Source: an uncultured Oscillospiraceae bacterium (lineage in GTDB: Bacteria > Bacillota > Clostridia > Oscillospirales > Oscillospiraceae). Taken from it: a DNA stretch of 64,000 nucleotides. Shown piece by piece: positions 26,558 through 33,859 of this stretch (its first letter is position 1; every line of letters starts with the position of its first letter). Under the pieces are notes generated by a model that had not been told where the DNA came from, ran no database searches, and worked only from the letters and a program-made list of their open reading frames with translations. Location: positions 1 to 64,000 of the forward strand of contig CANQSJ010000008.1 of the NCBI GenBank assembly GCA_947626495.1, read 5' to 3'. Position numbers and translations under genes: made by a program.

Positions 26558-27040
26558 TCAGTTCAGAAGAAACGAGATCGGCGAGACGCTCTCGGTGATG
26601 ATCTCCGCCCGGTAGACTCCGTCCGCCGTCCCGGGCAGGGCCTGGCCCGCGTCCAGCAGCCGTACCCAGTCGCCGAACGCGAACCCGCCCACATAGCGTA
26701 TGTATTCCTGGAAGGTATCGTCCACGCAGATGGGATCGGCGCCAACGGACAAGACCCGGTAGGACCCGCCGTCAAAGACCAGCTCCTTGCCCAGCTTAAG
26801 CGCCCCGCTCTCGCTGTCCAGCACATAGGCCTGGACAGCGCCGTCGCGGACCACCGCCGCCGCCTGGGCCTTCGTGTCCAGCCGGCCGAATATGCTCCAG
26901 CCCAGCACGCCCAGCAGCAGCAAAAGCGTCGCCGTCAGCATCAGCCAGGAGCCGGGCGAGGCCACCCGGATGCACTCGTTCAGCTGTCCCACCGACGAGG
27001 CCCGCTGGGGCGCGGCCGCCGGATCACCGTTTTTTCTCAT
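26558..27040 (-). CDS. Short HlyD-like NHLM secretion protein, copy 2
   Basis: This 160-residue paralogue of the protein at 14916-15392 has one membrane helix (WLMLTATLLLLLGVLGWSIFGR), a beta-rich extracytoplasmic part and the ending SPISFLLN. It shares layout and the most conserved segments with copy 1 but is clearly diverged, which points to an old duplication rather than a recent one. It lies directly upstream of the degenerate exporter gene. The missing coiled-coil hairpin again fits a Gram-positive-type envelope. Confidence 0.7.
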   Translation of the reverse strand: MRKNGDPAAAPQRASSVGQLNECIRVASPGSWLMLTATLLLLLGVLGWSIFGRLDTKAQAAAVVRDGAVQAYVLDSESGALKLGKELVFDGGSYRVLSVGADPICVDDTFQEYIRYVGGFAFGDWVRLLDAGQALPGTADGVYRAEIITESVSPISFLLN

Positions 27041-27087
27041 GCGCTTTCTCTCCCATCCGTCTCAGGATCTTTCCCTCCCGGGTCCCT

Positions 27088-27768
27088 TCAATTCCCGCTG
27101 GGCATATAGGGCCGGAGCACCGCCGCCACGTTGGACAGCGGCATGGTCTGCAGCCACACCCGGCCCGGGCCGGTGATGTTGGTGAGGAACAGCCCCTCGC
27201 CGCCGAACAGTACGTTCTTCGCGCCCTTCACCGTCTGGATGTCCATGGTGCAGCTGGCGTCCATGGCCGCCAGATGGCCGGTGTCCACCACGATCTGCTG
27301 GCCGGCCGCCAGGTCGTACTCCACCACGTGGCCGTCGAATTCCGCGAAGGCGATGCCGCTGCCGGAGACCTTCTGCAGGATGAAGCCCTCGCCGCCGAAC
27401 AGGCCCGCTCCCAGCTTCTTGTTGAAGTGGACGGAGAGGGTCACGCCGGCCTCCCCCGCCAGAAACGCGCTCTTCTGGAAGATGATCTCCCGGCCGGGGG
27501 CGATCTCAAAGGGCTTGATGGAGCCGGGGAAACTGGACGCGAAGGCGATCATCCCCTCGCCCCCCTGGGCGGTGTAGATGTTCTGGAAGATCCGCTCGCC
27601 GGCGAACATCCGGCCCAGCGCCTTTCCCACGCCGCCGTTGGAGGTGGTCTCCATGTGCATGTTGGGGCTCATCCAGCTCATGGACCCGCCCTCGTTGATC
27701 ATCCTCTCCCCGGCCGCCAGATGGCACACCACCACCGGCAGGGTGTTGCCCAGAATTTCATAACGCAT
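27088..27768 (-). CDS. AIM24/TIGR00266-family protein
   Basis: This 226-residue all-beta protein belongs to the AIM24 (formerly DUF124) group, recognised from GGSMSWMSPNMHMETT, FLAGEAGVTLSVHFNKKLGAGLFGGEGF and the pseudo-repeated LFGGEGLFLTNITGPG near the C-terminus. The fold is a trimeric beta-prism-like TNF-like structure in known members; the biochemical role is unsettled. No signal peptide is visible. It starts the minus-strand run of exporter copy 2, behind GGAGG, and reads away from the LytTR regulator gene. Confidence 0.82.
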   Translation of the reverse strand: MRYEILGNTLPVVVCHLAAGERMINEGGSMSWMSPNMHMETTSNGGVGKALGRMFAGERIFQNIYTAQGGEGMIAFASSFPGSIKPFEIAPGREIIFQKSAFLAGEAGVTLSVHFNKKLGAGLFGGEGFILQKVSGSGIAFAEFDGHVVEYDLAAGQQIVVDTGHLAAMDASCTMDIQTVKGAKNVLFGGEGLFLTNITGPGRVWLQTMPLSNVAAVLRPYMPSGN

Positions 27769-27907
27769 TGCAATGTCCTCCGTTCAAAAGATTGATTTGA
27801 AATATTTGCCAGTTATTTTTTCCCGCCGCCGCGCCTGTTTCCGGCCCGGCGCCGGGGGCCTCCCTGAGTCCGCGCCGCCCCGCTCTCTTGCCGACGGCGC
27901 GTATATT

Positions 27908-27936
27908 TTGCTTTTTCCGGACAGATGTGGTAAAGT
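27908..27936 (+). promoter_or_regulatory. Putative promoter of the LytTR regulator gene
   Basis: TTGCTT and TAAAGT are separated by 17 bases, ending 34 bases upstream of the ATG at 27971, which has AAGGAGG before it. Confidence 0.5.
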
Positions 27937-27970
27937 AAGGTCTGTTCCCAGCGGAAGGAGGTGTCCGGCC

Positions 27971-28690
27971 ATGTATGAGATCGCCATCTGCGACGACGAC
28001 AGCGTCTTTGCCCAAGAGCTCTCGTCCGTCCTCGCCCATTGGTTCGCGGAGCGGGGAGCGGCGTGCCATGTCACGGTGTATCCCGATCCCGCCCGGACGC
28101 TGTCCGCGCTGGAGCGGGGGGAGCGCTGCGATCTGCTGTTTCAGGACATCCTCTTCGGCGAGGAGAAGGGCCTCCGCTTCGCGAAGCTCCTGCGGGAGCG
28201 AAACTGGGACCTGGATCTGGTGTTCGTGACCAGCAGCGAGCAGTACGCCGTGGCGGCCTATGACGTCCGGCCCCTGCACTATCTTCTCAAGCCCCTGCGC
28301 CAGCCGCAGTTGACGGAGGTGCTGGAGCGGTTTCTGGAGCGGCGCGCCCCGCAGATCCTGTCCCTCTCCACGCCCCAGGGGACGGTGCGCCTGCCGGTGA
28401 CGGACGCCCTCTATTTTGAGGTGTACAACCACGTCATCCGGCTGTGCCGGCGGGACGGCAGCGAGAGCTCCTGGCGGGGCACGCTGCAGCAGCTGGAGCG
28501 CCAGCTGCCCGCCGGGCGGTTCGTGCGCGTACACCGCAGCTATCTGGTCAATCTGGAGCACATCGCCGTGATCGGCCGCGACCGGCTCAAGCTGTCCTCC
28601 GGGGACATCGTGCCCCTGGGCCGGTCCGACTATGCCAACATCCAGATCGGCCTGGCCGCCTTCGACCGGCGACGGCGTCCCCTGGGCTGA
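27971..28690 (+). CDS. LytTR-family response regulator
   Basis: This 239-residue protein has an N-terminal receiver domain (IAICDDDSVFAQ; phospho-acceptor Asp in CDLLFQDILFGEEKG; switch residues in VFVTSSEQYAVAAYDV, and Lys in HYLLKPL) and a C-terminal LytTR DNA-binding domain (ALYFEVYNHVIRL, FVRVHRSYLVNLEHI). LytTR regulators bind direct repeats upstream of peptide-export and bacteriocin genes in AgrA/ComE-type systems. It is the only plus-strand gene in the island and faces the sensor kinase gene tail to tail with 27 bases between them. The start is fixed by AAGGAGG. Confidence 0.9.
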   Translation: MYEIAICDDDSVFAQELSSVLAHWFAERGAACHVTVYPDPARTLSALERGERCDLLFQDILFGEEKGLRFAKLLRERNWDLDLVFVTSSEQYAVAAYDVRPLHYLLKPLRQPQLTEVLERFLERRAPQILSLSTPQGTVRLPVTDALYFEVYNHVIRLCRRDGSESSWRGTLQQLERQLPAGRFVRVHRSYLVNLEHIAVIGRDRLKLSSGDIVPLGRSDYANIQIGLAAFDRRRRPLG

Positions 28691-28717
28691 GGCGGCGCAG
28701 AGCCCGCCGCTCCGCCC

Positions 28718-30619
28718 TCAGATCCGCTCCAGACAGAAATCGCTCATCGCAGAAAACTCACCCGGCGTCCGCTCTACCAGCAGGACGCTGTTATATTTTT
28801 CCGCGACGGCCCGCATGGCCGCCAGGCCGTAGCCGTGGCCGGGCCGCTCCTGCTCCTCCTCCCCGTCCGGGGCGCTGTTGACGCATTGGATGCAGAGGAA
28901 ATTCCCCCGCAGGTGCATATCCACCCAGATATACCGCTCCTGCTCCGGCCTCATCCGCCGGCAGGCCTCCAGGGCATTTTGCAGGATATTGCTCAAAAAT
29001 ACGCTCAGATCCTCGTCCGCGATGTTCAGCTGCCGAGGCACGTTCAGGTGGTGCTCCACCCGGATCCCCTCGGCCACGGCCTGATCCAGGAAACTGCCGG
29101 CAATCATATCCACCAGGATGTTCTGGCAGTAGCGCCCGGCCGGCACCTGCCCCAAATCGTCGGCGACGGCGTCCACATACCGGCGGGCCCGTTCCGCGTC
29201 GCCGTCGGCCAGGATGGCGGACAGGGCGATCATGTGGTGGCGCATCTCATGGTGCAAAGCGCGGGTGTCGTCCTCCGAGGCCAGCAGGCGCTCATAGCCG
29301 GCCATGGTCTGCCGCTCCCGCTCCCGGAGCACATCCACGGTCCGGCGGGTCCGCACCGTCCGGCGGACCGCCTCCGTCACCACCGCGATCACCGCGATAT
29401 AGGAGATGATGTCGGTGCCCAGGCTCACCACAGGCCCGCAGTTGCCCATGCGCAGGGCCTGCCATATCCCGAGCCCCAGATAGCTCCCCAGACCGCCCCA
29501 GACCCGGACCCGGTCCAGCACGTAGACCGCCGCGACGCCGGCGGTGATGAGCCCATAGACGAGGGAACGCTTTTTCCCCTGTCCGGTGCGGTCCCTCTGC
29601 CGCACGCCGTCCACGCACAGCGCCGCTAGCACAGCCAGAAGCACCGCCAGCGTCTCCGGCCCGATGCTCACCGCCACTCCCTCGGGGCTGCTGCGCAGCC
29701 GCATCAGCTCCTTGGCGCTCTCATACACCGCCCAGACCGCCACAGCCCCGCACAGGGGCCACTTCCACCGGCCCTTCATCCGAAGCACCAGGTAGAGATA
29801 CAGCGGCGCCATATACACCACGCTGAGAAACCGCAGATCCAGCCGGGAGACCAGCTCGCTGTAATAACCCACCTCGGAGCTGTACGCCTCCTGGAGGAAC
29901 AGCATCAGAAAATAGAGGCACAGAAGCAGCGTCCGGCCGTCCCCGCCCCGGTTGTAGCCGTCCACCAGGAACACCCCCGCCATCAGCAGCGCCATCAGCG
30001 CGTAGATGGTCATGGCGGCGTTGGACCGCACGGAGGCCACCACGATTCCGGCCAGCTCCGAGCCCCCGCCGCCCAGGAAGGGATACATCGGGATTCCCAC
30101 GCCGCCCGCGGGGAAATAGGTCACCACAGTCAGCTCCCGGCCCGGATAATCCGCCGGCAGGGACATGCGTATCCGCCGTCCCGTCTCGACCTGCTCCCGC
30201 CGGATCCGGTCCCACTGCGCCCCGTCGGGGTGCACGAAGCCGTCGACGTCCCGCTCCAGATCGGGAAAGTCGGAGTAGAGCAGCCTGCCGTCCAGGAATA
30301 CCTCCACCCCGTCCCCGTAGTTCGTCCACTCCAGCTCCGCCGCGGGGACATCCTCCGTCATGGTGCGCGTGATGCGCACCGCCTCGGTCCCCGCCGGCAG
30401 CGTCGGCGAATAGGGGTCGGAGAACACCGGCTCATACTCCCGCACGCCGCCGTCCAGCAGCTCGTAGCGCCAGCCGCAGCGCTCATCCCGGGTGTCCGCG
30501 AGGTGCAGATCGCCCCGCTCGGTGACGCTGAGAAGGGAGAACACGGTCAGCACCAGCGCCGCCACGGCCAGTGCCGCGGCTACGCCGAAGATATACCGCC
30601 GTCCGGATATCCGTTCCAT
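28718..30619 (-). CDS. GHKL-domain sensor histidine kinase (AgrC/LytS-like)
   Basis: This protein of about 633 residues has an N-terminal membrane helix, an extracytoplasmic domain of about 170 residues (about residues 30-200), six or seven membrane helices (about 205-430), a helical segment with RALHHEMRHHMIALSAIL, where the phospho-accepting His is expected, and a GHKL ATPase (SNILQNALEACRRM, GHGYGLAAMRAVAEKY). The longer ORF is rejected because GGGGG lies just before the ATG at 30619 and the extra part overlaps peptide gene P4. It is the natural partner of the convergent LytTR regulator. The exported peptides are candidate ligands (inference only). Confidence 0.85.
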   Translation of the reverse strand: MERISGRRYIFGVAAALAVAALVLTVFSLLSVTERGDLHLADTRDERCGWRYELLDGGVREYEPVFSDPYSPTLPAGTEAVRITRTMTEDVPAAELEWTNYGDGVEVFLDGRLLYSDFPDLERDVDGFVHPDGAQWDRIRREQVETGRRIRMSLPADYPGRELTVVTYFPAGGVGIPMYPFLGGGGSELAGIVVASVRSNAAMTIYALMALLMAGVFLVDGYNRGGDGRTLLLCLYFLMLFLQEAYSSEVGYYSELVSRLDLRFLSVVYMAPLYLYLVLRMKGRWKWPLCGAVAVWAVYESAKELMRLRSSPEGVAVSIGPETLAVLLAVLAALCVDGVRQRDRTGQGKKRSLVYGLITAGVAAVYVLDRVRVWGGLGSYLGLGIWQALRMGNCGPVVSLGTDIISYIAVIAVVTEAVRRTVRTRRTVDVLRERERQTMAGYERLLASEDDTRALHHEMRHHMIALSAILADGDAERARRYVDAVADDLGQVPAGRYCQNILVDMIAGSFLDQAVAEGIRVEHHLNVPRQLNIADEDLSVFLSNILQNALEACRRMRPEQERYIWVDMHLRGNFLCIQCVNSAPDGEEEQERPGHGYGLAAMRAVAEKYNSVLLVERTPGEFSAMSDFCLERI

Positions 30620-30689
30620 CCCCGTTCCCCCTTTGCCGTTTTCCGCTCCCCCGCTCCCGCCGGGGGAGCGTTTTTTTGCGGCGCCGCCT

Positions 30690-30920
30690 CTACGGCCGGC
30701 GGGCGCAGCGCATGTCCACCGGCCCGCCGCCGGACCACTCCAGCAGCAGCCGGCCATACTCCTCCATACACATCCCGTGGCGGAGCTTATGGCGGCCGGA
30801 GGGGCAGAGGGCGCAGCGGTTGGCCCGGACGAAACTCTCCGCCAGCGCGGGGAAATCTCTCCCGCCCGCGCCGCCGCTCACGCCGTCCAGTTCCTCCGTC
30901 CGCAGTGCCCGTTCGTCCAT
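30690..30920 (-). CDS. Double-glycine leader peptide P4 with Cys-rich core
   Basis: This 76-residue peptide has a 17-residue leader ending in EELDGVSGG, closely followed by a second GG. The core has CALC and two more single Cys residues, several Arg and His residues, and a final CARRP. GGGAGG precedes the ATG by a short spacer. It lies between the kinase gene and P5 and matches the leader style of P1-P3, though its Cys pattern is less zinc-ribbon-like. It could be exported by either copy of the system. Confidence 0.65.
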   Translation of the reverse strand: MDERALRTEELDGVSGGAGGRDFPALAESFVRANRCALCPSGRHKLRHGMCMEEYGRLLLEWSGGGPVDMRCARRP

Positions 30921-30993
30921 TTTTCCTCCCTATCCGTTGATCGTCCCGCCGTGTATTTCAAACCGCGCAGATGCCCGCGCACGCTTTGCTGGG

Positions 30994-31200
30994 TCATCCG
31001 CTGATCTTATTCATCTCCGCGCCGCAGTTGGCACAGACAAGAGAGGACGCCTGTTGGCCGTCCGTTTTGGAGCGGTGTTCTATAGCGCCGCACCGGGGGC
31101 AGCGATACAACACCCATACGTTCTTTTGGAACCGGGCCTGAAGGCTGTCGCCGCCGGCGACCTCTTCCAGCTGGTCCTCCCGCATTTCCTCTCTGCTCAC
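30994..31200 (-). CDS. Double-glycine leader peptide P5 with zinc-ribbon-like core
   Basis: The start is a GTG at 31200, seven bases after GGAGG; the ORF track shows a much longer frame without a good start. The resulting 68-residue peptide has a 17-residue leader ending in QLEEVAGG and a core with CPRC and CANC separated by about 18 residues. It ends 73 bases before P4 and begins 26 bases after the small zinc-ribbon gene. P5 and P1 have the most similar cores, suggesting one expanded peptide family. Confidence 0.7.
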   Translation of the reverse strand: MSREEMREDQLEEVAGGDSLQARFQKNVWVLYRCPRCGAIEHRSKTDGQQASSLVCANCGAEMNKISG

Positions 31201-31226
31201 GGTCTTTCCTCCCTCTGTCCGGTTCA

Positions 31227-31412
31227 TTATTTCAGCTTCTCCAGGTCCTCTTGCTCCACATAGACGGATATCTCGCCGCAGGAAAGGCACACCGCCGCCT
31301 TGGGATAGACGGCCTTCGTGCTCAGGCCCTTGCGCCGGATCACATTGCCGCCGGCGCCGGTGAAGCTGAAGCCCTCCTCCATCTGTGCGCCGCATCTCAA
31401 ACATTTCCTCAT
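31227..31412 (-). CDS. Small zinc-ribbon protein (no leader)
   Basis: This 61-residue protein begins with KCLRCGAQM and ends with VCLSCGEISVYV, a two-knuckle zinc ribbon similar to the DUF6487 type. It has no double-glycine leader (an internal GAGG lies within the loop and is not preceded by leader-like residues). AAAGGAG precedes the start. Its position directly before P5, and its core resembling the P1/P2/P5 cores, suggest that the exported peptides could have arisen by adding a leader to such a zinc-ribbon gene. That is speculation. Confidence 0.7.
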   Translation of the reverse strand: MRKCLRCGAQMEEGFSFTGAGGNVIRRKGLSTKAVYPKAAVCLSCGEISVYVEQEDLEKLK

Positions 31413-31464
31413 GGTCCGATCTCCTTTTCTTTATTTTCGATTGCCCGGCCGGGCGGCAAGGCGC

Positions 31465-33603
31465 TCACGCCCCGCCTTCCTCCGGGTCTGCGTCCTCCGC
31501 AGGGGCTTCGTCCTCTGCCGGGGCCTCATCCTCCGCCGGGGCCTCGTCCTCCGCCGGGGCCTCGTCGGCCTCCCCAGCCTCTTCCGCAGCGGCGGCCTCC
31601 GCCTCCTCCAGCAGCTGGCCGTACCGGGCCAGCAAGGCGGCCAGATCCTCCCGGACCAGGGCCTCGTCCGGGTCCGCCTCTCCGTCCGTCAGACCCGCGT
31701 CCAGGGCCCAGTCCCCGGCGGCGTCCCATTCCTCCGCCCCGGGCAGCCCCTGGAGCCGGGCCAGGGCCCACAGCGCCTCCAGCGCCTGGGACCGGCTCAC
31801 GGTCCCCTCCGGGTCGAAGGCGGTCTCCGACGTGCCCTCCATCAGCCCCTGCTCCGCCGCCCAGATCACGGCGGGCCGGATGGGATCGTCCTCTCCCACG
31901 TCGTCAAAGGGACAGACCGGTTCCGGTGTCGGCTCCGGGGAGGGCGCCGGGGAGTGCTCCGGCTGCTGCTCCGGCGCGGGTGTGGCCGCCGCCGCGGCCG
32001 CGGCTCTCTCCGCAGCGGCTGCGGCCTCGCCGGACAGCGTCCACAGCGCCCAGACCAGGTCGGCGCGGGAAGCGTCGGCGCCGATGCCGAAGGTGTTGTC
32101 GATGTCCAAGCCCTTCATGACGCCCTGTCCCAGGCACCAGGCCACGGCGTCGTGGTACCACCCGGTCTGGGGGAAGTCGTAGCTCTTCCCCTCAAGCAGG
32201 GCATAGCAGGGCATGAACGCCTGATTGAGGGCGCCCAGCCAGGTCATCCCGCTGCCCCGCTTCACGTCCACGGTGTTGATCATCACGTCCCGGGTCCGCA
32301 GGATGCTCCCCGTATTGGGGCTGACGATGCTGCTGACGGTGCTGACCACGTAGTACTTGTCGTCCACCTTGCCCAGGTACATCATCTCATGGCCGCTGAA
32401 GCACAGCGCCGCGCCCAGGGGCAGCTCGTCCAGGATCAGCTTCTTCTCCTCCAGGGACATGTTCACCATGTCGATTTTCTCGATGTTCATGTGCCACTGC
32501 CAGTCGCTGTTGCGGCCGATGTCCAGGCCGAAGCAGCGGTAGACGGTGCGGATCATGCCGGAGCAGTCCTCCACATCCAGCATGCCGCCCCAGCCGTAGG
32601 CGTCCCCCAGGTTCTCCAGCGCCACCATGGCGATGTTCTCCAGGGTCAGGGGCAGATACCCCACGCTGACCTTGGCCGTCTCCGGGATCAGGGCCATCTG
32701 CTTTTCATAGCTGCCGTCCGCCCGGCGCACCGGCAGATAGACCACGTAGTTGTGGTAGGGCGAGCGGTTGCCGATGAGCTGATCCGGCGCCAGGTCCGTC
32801 ACCAGCTCCAGGGCCGTGCCCTGGGTCAGCATCCGCCGGGCCGTCTCCGGGGTGGAGATGGACTCGTCGGTGTATTCCTTGTTCCCATAGACCACCAGCA
32901 GCTTTTCCGACGGCAGATCCCAGGCGGAGAGCCACTGCTCCTTGTCCGCGCACAGGGCCACGTCCTCCGCCGGCACCCAGCCGGAACAGCTGGAGATGCG
33001 GGCCTGATAGTACCGCCCGTCGGCGGAGGTGTTGTAGATGAGCATGGGCTCGTTGACCCGGATGGAGCTGAGGGACTGGTAGTCGAAGTCCGGGTCGTTG
33101 GGGTCGTCCAGAATGGGGTCCGGCGAGGGGAATACCCGCAGGAGCGTGCGCTTGACGGCAATGCCGTAGCGCACCGGCGTGTCCTTCCCGGCGTTCGGGT
33201 CCAGGCAGTTGTCCACCATGGCCTGGAAGTACTCCCATTCGGCCTTCTCCCCCTCGCCGGTGTAGGTCCAGCCGAAGTAGTACTCCCCGTCCGCGGTGGC
33301 GGATTTTTTCAGATTTTCATTGTACTTCGTCCCGTCGTAGGTCTCGGCGGCGTCCCGCAGGTCCATGACCATGGTCCCCTCCCGCAGGGCGGAATCCCGG
33401 TTGAACGCCGTGATCTCCTCCTGGGTCAGGATGACCTCATCCGCGCCCGGCTGTCCCGCCGCCCAGTAGGCGGCGTCCGACATCTCCGGCGTCACGTCGG
33501 GCATCAGCGTCACGCCTCCGTCGGCCAGCGCCGCCGGGGCCAGGCCGGTCAGGACGGCCAGCGCCAGCAGCACGCACAGCGCCCGTTTTCTTCCGTGGAG
33601 CAT
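31465..33603 (-). CDS. Secreted NlpC/P60-like protein with SLH domains and acidic repeat tail
   Basis: The start at 33603 is chosen for AAGGAGG upstream and the signal peptide that follows (ALCVLLALAVLTGLAPAALA). The protein, about 712 residues, has SH3-like segments (about 150-330), an NlpC/P60-type catalytic part with the Cys in VEDCSGMI and the His in SGHEMMYLG, three S-layer-homology-like repeats toward the C-terminus (WYHDAVAWCLGQGVMKG, RPAVIWAAEQGLMEG and DWALDAGLTDG), and a tail of APAEDE repeats. It would be a cell-wall-anchored peptidoglycan endopeptidase. It has its own strong promoter and may head the transcript of the peptide genes that follow it. Confidence 0.82.
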   Translation of the reverse strand: MLHGRKRALCVLLALAVLTGLAPAALADGGVTLMPDVTPEMSDAAYWAAGQPGADEVILTQEEITAFNRDSALREGTMVMDLRDAAETYDGTKYNENLKKSATADGEYYFGWTYTGEGEKAEWEYFQAMVDNCLDPNAGKDTPVRYGIAVKRTLLRVFPSPDPILDDPNDPDFDYQSLSSIRVNEPMLIYNTSADGRYYQARISSCSGWVPAEDVALCADKEQWLSAWDLPSEKLLVVYGNKEYTDESISTPETARRMLTQGTALELVTDLAPDQLIGNRSPYHNYVVYLPVRRADGSYEKQMALIPETAKVSVGYLPLTLENIAMVALENLGDAYGWGGMLDVEDCSGMIRTVYRCFGLDIGRNSDWQWHMNIEKIDMVNMSLEEKKLILDELPLGAALCFSGHEMMYLGKVDDKYYVVSTVSSIVSPNTGSILRTRDVMINTVDVKRGSGMTWLGALNQAFMPCYALLEGKSYDFPQTGWYHDAVAWCLGQGVMKGLDIDNTFGIGADASRADLVWALWTLSGEAAAAAERAAAAAAATPAPEQQPEHSPAPSPEPTPEPVCPFDDVGEDDPIRPAVIWAAEQGLMEGTSETAFDPEGTVSRSQALEALWALARLQGLPGAEEWDAAGDWALDAGLTDGEADPDEALVREDLAALLARYGQLLEEAEAAAAEEAGEADEAPAEDEAPAEDEAPAEDEAPAEDADPEEGGA
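31491..31562 (-). repeat. 18-bp tandem repeat encoding APAEDE
   Basis: Four near-identical 18-bp units encode repeated APAEDE hexapeptides at the C-terminus of the NlpC/P60-SLH protein. Because the unit is a multiple of three, copy-number change would keep the frame. Confidence 0.85.
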
Positions 33604-33709
33604 ATCCGTCGCCTCCTTGATCGATCTCTCCTCCGCTCTCCGGCGCCGGCGGCCCATGGTGGGCGCGCCCCGGACGCGGGGGTCGGCAATACACAAAAAT
33701 ACAAAATAA

Positions 33710-33738
33710 ATAATACGGGAGCGCCCGGGTCCTGTCAA
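33710..33738 (-). promoter_or_regulatory. Strong promoter of the NlpC/P60-SLH gene
   Basis: On the minus strand TTGACA and TATTAT are separated by 17 bases. The leader to the start codon at 33603 would be about 100 bases. It is the best promoter match at the upstream end of the export island. Confidence 0.75.
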
Positions 33739-33820
33739 CGGCTCCGTCCCGAATCGACGGAAAACCGCCCCGAATTGTGACCCGGGGATCGGCGGTATTT
33801 TCCGCTTCATTCAAATGGGA

Positions 33821-33851
33821 GAGCGGCAGCCCGACAAGGGGTCTGCCGCTC
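33821..33851 (-). terminator. Hairpin after the ammonia-lyase gene
   Basis: GAGCGGCAG and CTGCCGCTC form a nine-bp stem with a 13-base loop, directly downstream of the minus-strand gene ending at 33860. The T tract after it is weak. Confidence 0.5.
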
Positions 33852-33859
33852 CTCTCCGT

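Noticed and set aside
22259-27109. 1,616-residue plus-strand ORF across the second export cluster
   Set aside because: Same reasons; it mirrors the real minus-strand exporter genes codon for codon in the complementary frame.
31491-31562. Tandem repeats as a possible CRISPR array
   Set aside because: Units are directly adjacent 18-bp coding repeats without spacers, and no cas genes are present. The same holds for 53900-54061.
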